36,163 nt of DNA from Victivallales bacterium (GTDB taxonomy: Bacteria > Verrucomicrobiota > Lentisphaeria > Victivallales > GWF2-38-69). The notes beneath the pieces are model-generated. The model saw only the letters and a program-made list of their open reading frames with translations. It was not told where the DNA came from and did no database searches. Made by a program: the position numbers and the translations under genes. Shown here one piece after another: positions 7,663 through 16,224 of this stretch. Each line of letters begins with the position of its first letter. Position 1 is the first letter of the stretch. The DNA is taken from contig JAIPJT010000026.1 of the NCBI GenBank assembly GCA_021733985.1, positions 1-36,163 on the forward strand. Reading direction: 5' to 3'.

Positions 7663-8841
7663 ATGTATTCAGGTATTAAAACATTTTCAACAGCCGCGAT
7701 AATATTGTGCTTTGCGATAACAGGACTTGCGGGCACTCATGTTTATTATCATAACAGAGCATTATCGTTAAACAGCAACAATAACTATTTAGCTACAGAG
7801 ACTATAAAGCATGTAAAAACTTTTGACAACATTACTATACCAGATGAAGTCAGCTATAAAGTTGCTTTAGCTTTAGGTGAAGTAACCAAAGTTTCTGACA
7901 ATAAATTTTATATAGGACTAAGAGGAGGGCATTCTTATAAAGAACTGCCTGATACCAGAGGTGCATCTATAGCTTTAAATGATAAAAAACAATTCGTTAT
8001 AGTAAATTTAGGAAATGACGGTCAAACGATTTATTATAATTCGGGTAAAATATGGTATTATAAAGGTAATTCTGATATCAAATTCAGAACTAAAGGAAAA
8101 ACTTTTGATGGAAACGAATGTTCAGGTTTACCTAAAATTGCTTTAAATAATAACGGCTATTTTATAGAAGTCCATCAGGGTGTAGGGAAAAAACATTTCT
8201 GGCAAAAAAATACTCACAATCTTTATTATGTCATTGGCCATATTAATACAAATAATTTTACTCCAAATATTAAAATAATTGGTTCAGGCAAATTCCCGTT
8301 CCAGGGAATCAAACCGAATATCACTTTGAACGGAAACGAGTTTATGGAAGTTCATCTAAGTCAGAACACAGATAAACCTTATACAGTATACGGAACAGTA
8401 AATTTCCATGACGGGACATTAAATATTTCAAAATTCTGTGGGCATGGACAAAAACTGTCAGATAAAAGTTTTAAAGATATCGAGAATATCCATATAGTAA
8501 AAAAAACAACCAGAGGAATGCTGAAAACAAAATACTGGGATGCTACAATACTAACTCTTGATAATAACAACGTATTAAATAAATTTACAGGAACAATTTC
8601 ACCCGAAAATCCTCCAAATATTCCTCAAACTTTTTCTTTGCATGATTCTGTAAGTACCCTCCCCTTCATAGATAATAAAGGTGTAAAGCATTATGGAGAG
8701 TTTTCCACAGACAATGCAATGAATGGGAAGTATATAATCTCGGTAATAAATAGAACCGGTCAAGGAACAATAAATGATAAAGAATTTTATTCCGTACAAA
8801 AAAGTAATAACAACAATAATGATAAAATAGAAACTCTATAA
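7663..8841 (+). CDS. secreted protein with repeated EVHQ-type beta modules
   Basis: A 392-residue protein with an N-terminal signal peptide or anchor (hydrophobic about residues 8-25). The centre holds three related modules of about 55-65 residues. Each has an ALN-type turn followed by a strand and a Tyr-rich strand: ASIALNDKKQFVIVNL (near 102), PKIALNNNGYFIEVHQG (near 157) with LYYVIGHIN, and PNITLNGNEFMEVHLS (near 218) with YTVYGTVN. This pattern of short beta repeats, which I recall from secreted bacterial proteins with runs of ALNDNG/VEVHQS/LWYRVG, suggests a propeller-like lectin or surface-binding fold. Residues 280-392 are unlike the repeats and end in a poly-Asn stretch. AAGGA at 7651-7655 sets ATG 7663. 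Function is unknown; a sigma-54 promoter candidate and dyads precede it. Confidence 0.7.
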   Translation: MYSGIKTFSTAAIILCFAITGLAGTHVYYHNRALSLNSNNNYLATETIKHVKTFDNITIPDEVSYKVALALGEVTKVSDNKFYIGLRGGHSYKELPDTRGASIALNDKKQFVIVNLGNDGQTIYYNSGKIWYYKGNSDIKFRTKGKTFDGNECSGLPKIALNNNGYFIEVHQGVGKKHFWQKNTHNLYYVIGHINTNNFTPNIKIIGSGKFPFQGIKPNITLNGNEFMEVHLSQNTDKPYTVYGTVNFHDGTLNISKFCGHGQKLSDKSFKDIENIHIVKKTTRGMLKTKYWDATILTLDNNNVLNKFTGTISPENPPNIPQTFSLHDSVSTLPFIDNKGVKHYGEFSTDNAMNGKYIISVINRTGQGTINDKEFYSVQKSNNNNNDKIETL

Positions 8842-8867
8842 AGTAAAACAGGAAAGATAAGGAAAAT

Positions 8868-8887
8868 TTCATTTTCTATAAAATGAA
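8868..8887. terminator. A+T-only hairpin after secreted-protein gene
   Basis: TTCATTTT (8868-8875), a 4-base loop and AAAATGAA (8880-8887) form a perfect 8-bp dyad 26 bases after the stop codon. It has a single G-C pair per arm and no clear T-run, so termination would be weak. It may only damp read-through into the next gene. Confidence 0.25.
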
Positions 8888-8972
8888 TAAAAGTACTGAC
8901 AATAACATTAAAACATATTTGAGATGGATATAGTGTCTAATAATAGTAAATTATAAAATAGAAAGGAATAAT

Positions 8973-9029
8973 ATACCCGGTTTTGATGAAAGCTAAGTTA
9001 GGCTAGGTTCTATTAATCAAAATGGGTAT
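8973..9029 (+). promoter_or_regulatory. long hairpin between ribosome site and start codon of the 9039 gene
   Basis: ATACCC (8973-8978) pairs with GGGTAT (9024-9029), and TTTTGAT (8981-8987) with ATCAAAA (9016-9022), with only GG/T unpaired between. This makes a 13-bp stem. The only good Shine-Dalgarno motif (AAAGGA, ending 8967) lies before the hairpin and the start codon 9 bases after it. If the hairpin folds, the motif and ATG 9039 are brought to about 14 bases apart. Translation may depend on this structure. Confidence 0.45.
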
Positions 9030-9038
9030 CAGCCACAT

Positions 9039-9521
9039 ATGAAAAAATTACAGAAATTTAAATTATTTACTCTGGCAATTTTGTTTTTTGGAACAATTTC
9101 GTCTGCCAGTGCGTTCACTGCAACAGTCGTAGTACACAACGAAACCGGCCATGATATGAAGATTTACGAACACACATGGGGTAAGAATAAAGCAGATAAG
9201 ACAAAAATTTCTATACACAACGGAAAAAGCCATACTTTTAAAAATCATTATAGTTCGAAGTTCTTCCGTCAAATTGCCTTTAGTCTAAAATGTACATTCC
9301 CAGACTCCACCTGGGAGGAGAAAGCAAAGATAAAGGTAGTAGGTAATTATAACTACTCACATTGTCGATTATCTTATTATCATGGCTGGGAAATTAATTA
9401 CGGGAATGGCTGGAAACTCATATTAACACCGCATCCACTTGACTATACGGTATCTAACGGAAGTAAGATAAGCCTATACTGCAGATCGTGTCCTGTTATC
9501 ATCAATAAAGGCAATTTATAA
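9039..9521 (+). CDS. small secreted protein, unknown function
   Basis: A 160-residue protein with a clear Sec signal peptide: a basic start MKKLQKFK, a hydrophobic core, and cleavage predicted after SSASA near residue 25. The mature part (about 135 residues) starts with a beta strand TATVVVHNETGHDMKIYEH, followed by strand-rich sequence and four Cys (in KCTF, HCRL and YCRSC), which could form two disulfides outside the cytoplasm. The strand pattern with a V-x-x-H-N-E/S-T turn recalls small beta-sandwich secreted proteins such as aegerolysin or thaumatin-like folds, but I cannot assign a family. No Shine-Dalgarno lies directly before ATG 9039; the start is chosen from the signal peptide and the hairpin arrangement described at 8973. 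It ends only 25 bases before the histidine kinase gene, so the two are probably co-transcribed. Confidence 0.7.
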   Translation: MKKLQKFKLFTLAILFFGTISSASAFTATVVVHNETGHDMKIYEHTWGKNKADKTKISIHNGKSHTFKNHYSSKFFRQIAFSLKCTFPDSTWEEKAKIKVVGNYNYSHCRLSYYHGWEINYGNGWKLILTPHPLDYTVSNGSKISLYCRSCPVIINKGNL

Positions 9522-9546
9522 TAAAAAATATCTATAATCGGTTATT

Positions 9547-12540
9547 ATGTTAGGATTCATTAAAACAAAAATCGGTATATTTCTTCTTAGTTTTTTTTCT
9601 GTTATTCTAATAACTTCAATTGCTCTGATATCTTACTTTTCAATTAACTCTATTGAACAATTCGGTAGTTATTTTTTAGAAAAAGAAGGAAAAGCCCTTG
9701 AACAGCAGTCTCTTAACAGCTTGTTCCTTAATACAACAAGGATAGCCAATGAATGCTCTCTGATTCTTAACGAGGATATCAATACTATATCCGATTTAAG
9801 ATATAAAATTATTGATGTATATGAAAATTTAGACTGGTATTCAGAAAAAAACAGAAGTTTTTCAGAAAAGCTGAATTATATACCTGCTAACGGCTTACTC
9901 ACCTCCCCTTCAAAGTTTCCTGTAGAAACAATATATAATCCCGGGGAAAATAAGAGCATCGGGAAAAAAATCCAAACAGAATTGAACGCTCTGCATTCCC
10001 TTGATGGTTTAATTAAAAAATTTAAAGATAATATGTTAAATATCAAGTATATATGGCTTTCAACCGCTTCGGGAATCGCTAAATTTTATCCGGCAAAAGG
10101 TGTAACGAAAGCAAAATACTATAAATCTGATGTGAATTTCACCTTTAACCCCGGTAACCTGAAAAAGAATTTTTTTAAACAGGAAAAAAACATCTGGACT
10201 CAAGTATTCTTATCGCCGGAAGGAGCTCTTTCATTATCAATAGTATCCCCAGTTTATATTAACAAAATATATAGATGCGTAATTGCTCTGGAAATAAACC
10301 TCGAAAATATTAGGAACATCATTGTCCCTCCCCTCGAAAAAGAACCTTATACAAGAAGAATTATGTCCCAGCTCGGGCTGAGCGAACAGAACTTCCTCGC
10401 AGTAGACAAACAGGGTAATCTTACGGTTTTTACACTTGATCAGTTAAAAAAGTTCAATATTAAGGATAATAAAAAAAATACCTCAAAAGAATACTATAAA
10501 ACTTTACTTATCAATTTAAATTCTTCAGAAAATCCGCAAATACGATTTCTCACTAAAAAAATTACCGGTTCAACTTCCGGGACTACAGTTATTTCAATCA
10601 ATAATAAGAAGTATTTCTTTGCCTATTGCAGGATCGCTTTCACAGATCTGACTCTGATATCCTATGTTCCGGCTGAAAGACTATTAGCACTTTCAAAAAA
10701 AATTAAAAGCAGCATAGAAGCAAATAAACAAAATATGCTTAAACATTTTATCATTATTACAATCATTCTTCTAATCACTTTTATCATAACAACCGGCTTT
10801 GTTTTGAACTATTACTTCATTAAACCCTTACAGATACTTGTTGACGGTATGAGGTCTATTGCTAAAGGCCGACTGGATAAAAGAATAAAACTGCATAGAG
10901 GAAAGGAGATAGAAGAAGCTGCATTAACTTTTAACAATATGGCGGGAAAACTAAACACTTCTAAGATTAAACTTGATAACCATAGAAAGAATCTGCAGAA
11001 AACTGTCAGGAAAAAGACCAAAGAACTTGCTGAAACAAACCAACAGCTTGCCAGAGAAAAAAATAAAGCGCTGGAAGCTACAGAAGCTAAAACAAAATTC
11101 CTTGCAAATATGAGTCATGAAATCAGGAGCCCGATGAATGCAATTCTCGGTTACTCTGAATTATTAGTCAAAAGAGTCAGGGACAAAAATTTACTCAATA
11201 AAATCGAAGTCATATACAGCAACTCAAAAAATCTTCTTGATATAATTAATGAAATCCTTGATCTGTCTAAAATAGAAGCAGGTAAAATCACCTTGAAATA
11301 CTCGTTTTTCGATTTACGCAAACTTGTAGAGAATATAATTCAACTCTATTCAAAAATGGCCCAGTCCCGAAATTTGGAACTGCAATATTTTTTTACAACT
11401 AAACTTCCGGCAGGTATAAAACTTGATCCAACAAAAGTTAGACAGATTATATCAAACATTGTCAGCAACGCTATCAAATTTACTGAATCCGGTCATGTGC
11501 ATGTTCAAATATCTCATGAGAAAAAAAGTGATAAAAATGCGGATATATTTATAAATATCAAAGATACCGGGCAAGGTATTCCGGACAATAAGAAAAAAAC
11601 TATATTTGAAGCCTTTCAGCAGCTGGACAATCAGTCCCGGGTGTACAAAGGAACAGGTTTGGGTTTAAATATTTCAATGAAACTTATTTCAATGATGAAA
11701 GGGAACATTGAAGTCTGTGACAATGCCGGCGGCGGAACTGTTTTCAAATTGTCCTTCTATAATGTAGAAATATCAGATGAAGAAAATGATATCAGTAAAA
11801 TCAGTACCGGAGAATATGAAAATACAGATGAAATTGCTTTCAGTCCTGCCACTGTGCTTGTGGCGGATGACAGAAAAGTCAATAGAGAAATTATTAAAGA
11901 ATTTTTAAATGGTCAGGAAATAAAAGTAATCGAAGCTTTTGACGGAATCGATGCAGTTAATAAAATAAAAAATTTTAGACCGGATCTGATTATTATGGAT
12001 TACAGGATGCCCGGACAGAACGGTTATGATGCTGTTGTTAAACTGAAAGAGTCGGACAATCTGAAAAATATTCCAGTAATCTTTATAACAGCTTCTGTTA
12101 TAGAGCTTAAAGAGAAAATAAAAATAGAAGGTACTGAAATTCTTGATAAACCCTTTACTCAAGGAAGATTATTCTCAATATTGAAAAAGCATTTAAATTA
12201 TAAGATAACCGCTCAACAGCCGCTAAAAAATGTTAAAGAAAGCAGTCCTCAAAAAGCTCTTAACAGTATCGCCGAAAAAGAAAAAATATCACTTCCAAAA
12301 GAGTATATTGACGAATGGAAAATACTAAAAAAACAGTTCATAATTAACAAGATGAACAATTTCGCCGAAAAGATGAAAGCTGTAGCTGTAGAAACTGACG
12401 CTGAATACCTCTTACTGTGGAGTGAAACAGTTATAAGCTCTATAATAGACAATAACCTTAGAAAGTTAACTGTAACTTTTAATCTTTTCGATAAAATAGT
12501 TAGGTCAGACAAAACAGATAAAAATAGGCAGCAATATTAG
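9547..12540 (+). CDS. hybrid sensor histidine kinase with receiver domain
   Basis: A 997-residue membrane kinase. Two membrane segments (about 10-30 and 400-422) enclose a 370-residue extracytoplasmic sensor of Cache-like size. A HAMP linker follows (about 423-476), then a short coiled coil. The HisKA domain has phospho-acceptor His524 in FLANMSHEIRSPMNAILGYS. The ATPase domain has its N-box near 630-646 (KVRQIISNIVSNAIKF), DTGQGIP near 673 and GTGLGL near 702. The C-terminal receiver (about 770-885) has the acidic pair in VADD, phosphorylatable Asp818 in IIMDYRMPG and the Lys in LDKPF. About 100 further helical residues have no His, so they are not a normal HPt domain. It would sense an outside signal and relay phosphate. 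The gene follows the small secreted protein by 25 bases. Its natural partner is the NtrC-type regulator downstream. The start has no strong ribosome site. Confidence 0.93.
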   Translation: MLGFIKTKIGIFLLSFFSVILITSIALISYFSINSIEQFGSYFLEKEGKALEQQSLNSLFLNTTRIANECSLILNEDINTISDLRYKIIDVYENLDWYSEKNRSFSEKLNYIPANGLLTSPSKFPVETIYNPGENKSIGKKIQTELNALHSLDGLIKKFKDNMLNIKYIWLSTASGIAKFYPAKGVTKAKYYKSDVNFTFNPGNLKKNFFKQEKNIWTQVFLSPEGALSLSIVSPVYINKIYRCVIALEINLENIRNIIVPPLEKEPYTRRIMSQLGLSEQNFLAVDKQGNLTVFTLDQLKKFNIKDNKKNTSKEYYKTLLINLNSSENPQIRFLTKKITGSTSGTTVISINNKKYFFAYCRIAFTDLTLISYVPAERLLALSKKIKSSIEANKQNMLKHFIIITIILLITFIITTGFVLNYYFIKPLQILVDGMRSIAKGRLDKRIKLHRGKEIEEAALTFNNMAGKLNTSKIKLDNHRKNLQKTVRKKTKELAETNQQLAREKNKALEATEAKTKFLANMSHEIRSPMNAILGYSELLVKRVRDKNLLNKIEVIYSNSKNLLDIINEILDLSKIEAGKITLKYSFFDLRKLVENIIQLYSKMAQSRNLELQYFFTTKLPAGIKLDPTKVRQIISNIVSNAIKFTESGHVHVQISHEKKSDKNADIFINIKDTGQGIPDNKKKTIFEAFQQLDNQSRVYKGTGLGLNISMKLISMMKGNIEVCDNAGGGTVFKLSFYNVEISDEENDISKISTGEYENTDEIAFSPATVLVADDRKVNREIIKEFLNGQEIKVIEAFDGIDAVNKIKNFRPDLIIMDYRMPGQNGYDAVVKLKESDNLKNIPVIFITASVIELKEKIKIEGTEILDKPFTQGRLFSILKKHLNYKITAQQPLKNVKESSPQKALNSIAEKEKISLPKEYIDEWKILKKQFIINKMNNFAEKMKAVAVETDAEYLLLWSETVISSIIDNNLRKLTVTFNLFDKIVRSDKTDKNRQQY

Positions 12541-12771
12541 AAGCTTTAAAAAGTATAAATACATCTTTTAATATTCAGTTTTTCATGTGAGGGACTTTTT
12601 TTCTTCGATAATCCCGAAAATTAATCTCAATGTCTGTTAACCCTTTTATACTGTATTCGCGGCACTTTAAATAAGATAGGGATCATCTCCTGACTTTGAT
12701 TTCAGAAAGGATTAGACTACTTTTATGAAGTTCAGCTCTAAGAATGAGTTCGCTAAAAAAATAAGTAACTA

Positions 12772-12799
12772 TAGACTTTAAGGCCGAATCCCTTATAAT
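12772..12799 (+). promoter_or_regulatory. sigma-70-type promoter of the response-regulator gene
   Basis: TAGACT (12772-12777), 16 bases, then a perfect TATAAT (12794-12799), with a start near 12807. It lies in the 305-base gap 12541-12845 between kinase and regulator. That gap also holds a frame of 18 codons at 12725 with AAGGA too far upstream to be convincing, and no clear terminator. Confidence 0.45.
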
Positions 12800-12845
12800 G
12801 TGATATGTATGAAGTTTAAAAATACTGTTAGGCCTGATAAAGTAA

Positions 12846-14273
12846 GTGGAAATGAACAGAATTGACAACAAACCTGAAACGCTGATTTTAATTGTAGAAG
12901 ACAATATTGACAATGCTCAGGTAATAATTGATATACTGAAGAACAAAACTTACCAGTTTTCATTATCTACTTCAGCAGAAGACGCACTTGATAAACTTCA
13001 ATCCCCGGACTTCAAGCCTAATATCATTATGCTGGATTTAGGGTTACCTGGTATGTCCGGCGAAAAAATGCTGGAAATACTGACGAAAAAATACAGTGAA
13101 ATTCCAGTAATTATTACAACGGGATCAGATGATCCTGACACTATCGTACGATGTATAAAAAACGGAGCTTTCGACTACCTGGTTAAACCTCTGAATAATG
13201 TCAGAACTGTTACTTCCGTAAAAAATGCCATTAACCTGCAGGAAATAGAAAAAGAAACCCGTGCTTTAAAAAGTGAATTGTTACAGGATAAACTTAAAAC
13301 CCCTGAAGCATTCAGTAAAATAATAACTAACAATCAAAAAATGCTATCAATGTTTAAGTATATTGAAGCGTTGGCACAAACCCGGCAGCCTGTATTAATT
13401 ATTGGAGAAACAGGCACCGGAAAAGAACTGTTTGCAAAAGCAGTACATATTGCCAGTAAACGTAAAGGAAAATTTGTACCTGTTAATATAGCCGGAATTG
13501 ACGATCAGCTTATTAATGATACTTTGTTCGGCCATGTTAAAGGTGCTTTCACCGGTGCAAGTGTTGTAAGAAAAGGGTTAATCGAAGCAGCATCCGACGG
13601 CACAATTTTTCTTGATGAAATAGGCGATCTTTCACTGGCTTCTCAAATAAAACTTTTACGACTTCTTCAGGAAAACGAATATCTTCCCGGTGGTGCTGAC
13701 GAATATAAAACTTCAAAAGCAAGAACCGTCATGGCAACTAATCAGAATCTGGAAAGCTTAATTCAGAATAATAATTTCAGAACAGACCTGTATTATAGAC
13801 TAAAGGCTCATTGTATTTACATCCCGCCATTAAGAGAAAGAAAAGATGACCTGCCGCTGCTTCTGGACTTTTTTCTAAAAGAGGTTTCACAGGAAATTGG
13901 AACTGAAGTTCCTTCTTATACAGATGAACTTCTGGAACTATTAAGATCCTACAGTTTTCCAGGAAATGTAAGAGAAATGAGAGGTATGGTCTACGAAGCT
14001 GTCGTTAAGTGCTCAAATGGAAAGCTTAACACCAAATACTTTTCAGACAACATAAAAAGCAACATCCATAATGCTATTTTATCAAAGAATAATATGGACA
14101 CTCTTTCAGCTTTCTTCGGCTCGTGTTCAACTCTGCCTACTATAGATCAGGTTACTTTTGCCCTTATTGATGAAGCTTTACTTCGCTCTGACAATAATAA
14201 AACTTCAGCTGCAAAGCTGATTAACATGAATAGAGGCACACTCAGAAACAGGCTTGATGATTATAAAAAATAA
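12846..14273 (+). CDS. sigma-54-dependent response regulator, NtrC family
   Basis: A 475-residue activator with the full three-domain layout. The receiver (about 12-125) has the acidic pair in VEDN, phosphorylatable Asp64 in IIMLDLGLPG and Lys in YLVKPL. The AAA+ domain (about 155-390) has Walker A GETGTGKE with Lys193, the sigma-54 contact loop GAFTGA at 233-238, and Walker B TIFLDEIGDL. The C-terminus ends in a Fis-type helix-turn-helix (NKTSAAKLINMNRGTLRNRL). The intact GAFTGA loop means it can activate sigma-54 RNA polymerase once phosphorylated. The likely signal source is the hybrid kinase upstream. A sigma-54 promoter candidate with dyads lies at 7586, in front of the secreted-protein cluster. 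The start is GTG 12846 or ATG 12852; neither has a strong ribosome site. Confidence 0.95.
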   Translation: MEMNRIDNKPETLILIVEDNIDNAQVIIDILKNKTYQFSLSTSAEDALDKLQSPDFKPNIIMLDLGLPGMSGEKMLEILTKKYSEIPVIITTGSDDPDTIVRCIKNGAFDYLVKPLNNVRTVTSVKNAINLQEIEKETRALKSELLQDKLKTPEAFSKIITNNQKMLSMFKYIEALAQTRQPVLIIGETGTGKELFAKAVHIASKRKGKFVPVNIAGIDDQLINDTLFGHVKGAFTGASVVRKGLIEAASDGTIFLDEIGDLSLASQIKLLRLLQENEYLPGGADEYKTSKARTVMATNQNLESLIQNNNFRTDLYYRLKAHCIYIPPLRERKDDLPLLLDFFLKEVSQEIGTEVPSYTDELLELLRSYSFPGNVREMRGMVYEAVVKCSNGKLNTKYFSDNIKSNIHNAILSKNNMDTLSAFFGSCSTLPTIDQVTFALIDEALLRSDNNKTSAAKLINMNRGTLRNRLDDYKK

Positions 14274-14424
14274 TCTTACTACCCAATAGGAGAACTACTC
14301 TACTTTGTCTGCACTGGAAGTACATTCTATTCAGACTGTTTCCTCAATCTTAAACCCGGATTAATTTGGGTTAAAACTGGAATTTTTTGAGGGGTGAGAA
14401 TTCTTCATTGGAAATTTGTTAATA

Positions 14425-14465
14425 ATTAGAAGCTGAATGAAAATCCTTTTTGTTCAGCTTCTAAT
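14425..14465. terminator. bidirectional terminator between convergent genes
   Basis: ATTAGAAGCTGAA (14425-14437) and TTCAGCTTCTAAT (14453-14465) are a perfect 13-bp inverted repeat around a 15-base loop. The hairpin ends 5 bases from the stop codon of the minus-strand exchanger gene and lies 150 bases after the stop of the plus-strand regulator. The T-runs are weak, but the stem length and convergent position fit a shared terminator. The rest of 14274-14424 shows only a smaller AACCC/GGGTT hairpin. Confidence 0.7.
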
Positions 14466-14470
14466 AAAAT

Positions 14471-15490
14471 TTACATATTAAAATACAATATAATCGCCCC
14501 TGTAATATAAAGTACAATATTGAGTGCGCTTTCCCAGCCTATTTTTCCTATTCCGTAACGTTCCCGATACAATAAACCAAGGATTAATACACTGAGCATT
14601 GTCATAGTTATACCTATAATAAATATCTGCCCGCCAGATACAGCACTTAATATATTTCCCTTAGTGTATACTATATCCGAAAAACATATGAAAAGTACAT
14701 CAAAACTGTTACCGCCAATAATATTGCCTACAGCTAAAGTCAGGGCTTTTTGTCTTACAGCGGCCACAGAAACAATAAGCTCAGGCATTGAGGTGACAAC
14801 TGCAGTAAATAAAGTCCCCACAAAGCTTTCTGTCAGCCCGGTCTTTTTTACAATCGCTATACCTGAAATTGCCACAGTATAACCTGCGCCAGCCACAATA
14901 ATCGCCAAAACAGCAAACTTAATGATAATACTTTGCAGATCGGGATCTTTTATATTTTTTTCCTTTGGTATATCTCTGACTGTATATTTTGTCAACCGAG
15001 GCGTCCACATAGGCTTTTTCCTGGCATGCGCTATTAATTTTGTGCCTGCCAAATATCCCACTAATAACAATATAGATACCGGATGTATATTAAATATTGT
15101 TATATCAGGAACTGATATACCTATAATTACCAGTGACAGTAAACCTATAAGCAATATTCCCTGCATAAGATTAGAAAGAGAAACAGCAGCATGTTCAAGA
15201 TTTATATCGCGATAAAATATATCTGCAATAGACAGGAACACTGTCTGCACTGCTATACCGCCAATAGCATTGCTTACAGATAACTGAGGATAGTTATTAA
15301 AAGCGGCGACAACAGAAGTTATTATTCCGGGAAGAGAAGTAACCGTACCAAGAAAAACTGCACCGATAACTGCCTCGCCAAAACCTGTGACATCAGCTAA
15401 GATATCTGCCATTTTAGTAAGTTTTGTACCTGCTACTATGATAACTGCAGCTGCTGTTATAAAAAGAATAAACGCCGAAAATAAACACAT
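14471..15490 (-). CDS. CaCA-family (Na+/Ca2+ exchanger-like) cation antiporter
   Basis: A 339-residue inner-membrane protein with about ten helices and the two inverted alpha-repeats of the CaCA superfamily. Alpha-2 reads GTLFTAVVTSMPELIVSV, with the ion-binding Glu at position 237, followed by GNIIGGNSFDVLF. Alpha-1 reads GAVFLGTVTSLPGIITSV: the matching position, Gly55, is not the usual Glu. A cytoplasmic loop of about 35 residues (near 155-190) separates the halves. Well-studied exchangers swap Na+ or H+ for Ca2+ using one acidic residue from each repeat, so ion choice or stoichiometry here is probably different. The length is normal (300-350). The start codon follows AAGGT on the minus strand. 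It lies downstream of tRNA-Thr on the same strand. Confidence 0.88.
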   Translation of the reverse strand: MCLFSAFILFITAAAVIIVAGTKLTKMADILADVTGFGEAVIGAVFLGTVTSLPGIITSVVAAFNNYPQLSVSNAIGGIAVQTVFLSIADIFYRDINLEHAAVSLSNLMQGILLIGLLSLVIIGISVPDITIFNIHPVSILLLVGYLAGTKLIAHARKKPMWTPRLTKYTVRDIPKEKNIKDPDLQSIIIKFAVLAIIVAGAGYTVAISGIAIVKKTGLTESFVGTLFTAVVTSMPELIVSVAAVRQKALTLAVGNIIGGNSFDVLFICFSDIVYTKGNILSAVSGGQIFIIGITMTMLSVLILGLLYRERYGIGKIGWESALNIVLYITGAIILYFNM

Positions 15491-15649
15491 TTTTACCTTA
15501 ATAAATACTTTATTTACCTGTTTATCAATACCGTTAAATAAAGGTATCGGAGCTTAGCCGTTACTAAATATTGCTTATTACAGGTTCAACAACTCTGTTT
15601 ACTAAATTACAACAGAATCAATTGAACGGTTATTTTGAAGCTATATCAC

Positions 15650-15725
15650 TGGAGCCAACGAGGGGATTCGAACCCCTGACCTGATCATTACGAATGACCT
15701 GCTCTACCTACTGAGCTACATTGGC
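15650..15725 (-). tRNA. tRNA-Thr (anticodon CGU)
   Basis: On the minus strand a complete cloverleaf can be folded. The 7-bp acceptor stem begins GCCAATG and pairs with CGTTGGC. T8-A9, the D arm AGCTC...GAGC, an anticodon arm GGTCA-TTCGTAA-TGATC with anticodon CGT, and a T arm AGGGG-TTCGAAT-CCCCT follow. The discriminator is T73, and CCA is encoded in the DNA (plus-strand TGG at 15650-15652). It reads the threonine codon ACG. G1-C72 and C2-G71 fit threonine identity. Confidence 0.96.
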
Positions 15726-15784
15726 TGAAATTAAAAAGAAAGCTTAAGTTACTTGTTGGAAAAGTATGTTATGGATGGTAATTA

Positions 15785-15988
15785 TTATTTCCAGTTTTTC
15801 CAGACATTATTTTTTGAAATTTTCATAGTTGCAGTTAAATCATGTTTTTTTTCATTTTCTTCATCATCTCCCTTTACTTCCACTTCAACTTTAAATACTT
15901 TTTTACATATTTTGCACTCAAGCTCCTGACCAAAGAATTCTTCGGAAATGTCATAGTGCTGAGAACAGTTTGGACATTCTATCTTCAT
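15785..15988 (-). CDS. small MJ0042-type zinc-ribbon protein
   Basis: A 67-residue protein. Residues 1-35 form a zinc ribbon with two CxxC knuckles (Cys5/Cys8 in IECPNCSQHYDI and Cys25/Cys28 in ECKICKKVFKV), matching the MJ0042 zinc-finger domain common at the N-terminus of bacterial signalling and membrane proteins. Here it stands alone with a 30-residue charged tail (DDEENEKK) and no membrane segment, so a nucleic-acid or protein adaptor role is possible but unproven. The ribosome site AAGGAGG lies 7 bases before ATG 15988 and the promoter is near-consensus, so it should be strongly expressed. tRNA-Thr follows 59 bases downstream on the same strand and may share its transcript. Confidence 0.85.
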   Translation of the reverse strand: MKIECPNCSQHYDISEEFFGQELECKICKKVFKVEVEVKGDDEENEKKHDLTATMKISKNNVWKNWK

Positions 15989-16022
15989 TTTTCGCCTCCT
16001 TTACACACATAAATTGTAAAGG

Positions 16023-16051
16023 ATTATATCATAAATATATAATATTATCAA
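16023..16051 (-). promoter_or_regulatory. strong sigma-70-type promoter of the zinc-ribbon gene
   Basis: On the minus strand TTGATA (16051-16046), exactly 17 bases, then TATAAT (16028-16023): five of six and six of six matches. Transcription starts near 16016, just before the AAGGAGG ribosome site. It may also serve tRNA-Thr and the exchanger gene downstream. Confidence 0.7.
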
Positions 16052-16195
16052 ACTATTTTGCTTCCCTATATTGATTTTTTCTAAGCAATATCCTTAAAAT
16101 ATAAGTATAATATTTGTTATTAATAATTTATATATTAAACTGTGAAATTATCTCTAAATTAAACGTAAAATTATTTATTAATTTTAAATTTTTTG

Positions 16196-16204
16196 TGTTA
16201 TAAT
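16196..16204 (+). promoter_or_regulatory. extended -10 promoter of the pseudo-resolvase gene
   Basis: TGTTATAAT (16196-16204) is a perfect extended -10 element; no -35 element is needed and none is clear. It lies only 20-25 bases before the proposed translation start region, so the transcript leader is very short. Confidence 0.5.
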
Positions 16205-16224
16205 CGTTATGGGAGAATTCAGTT

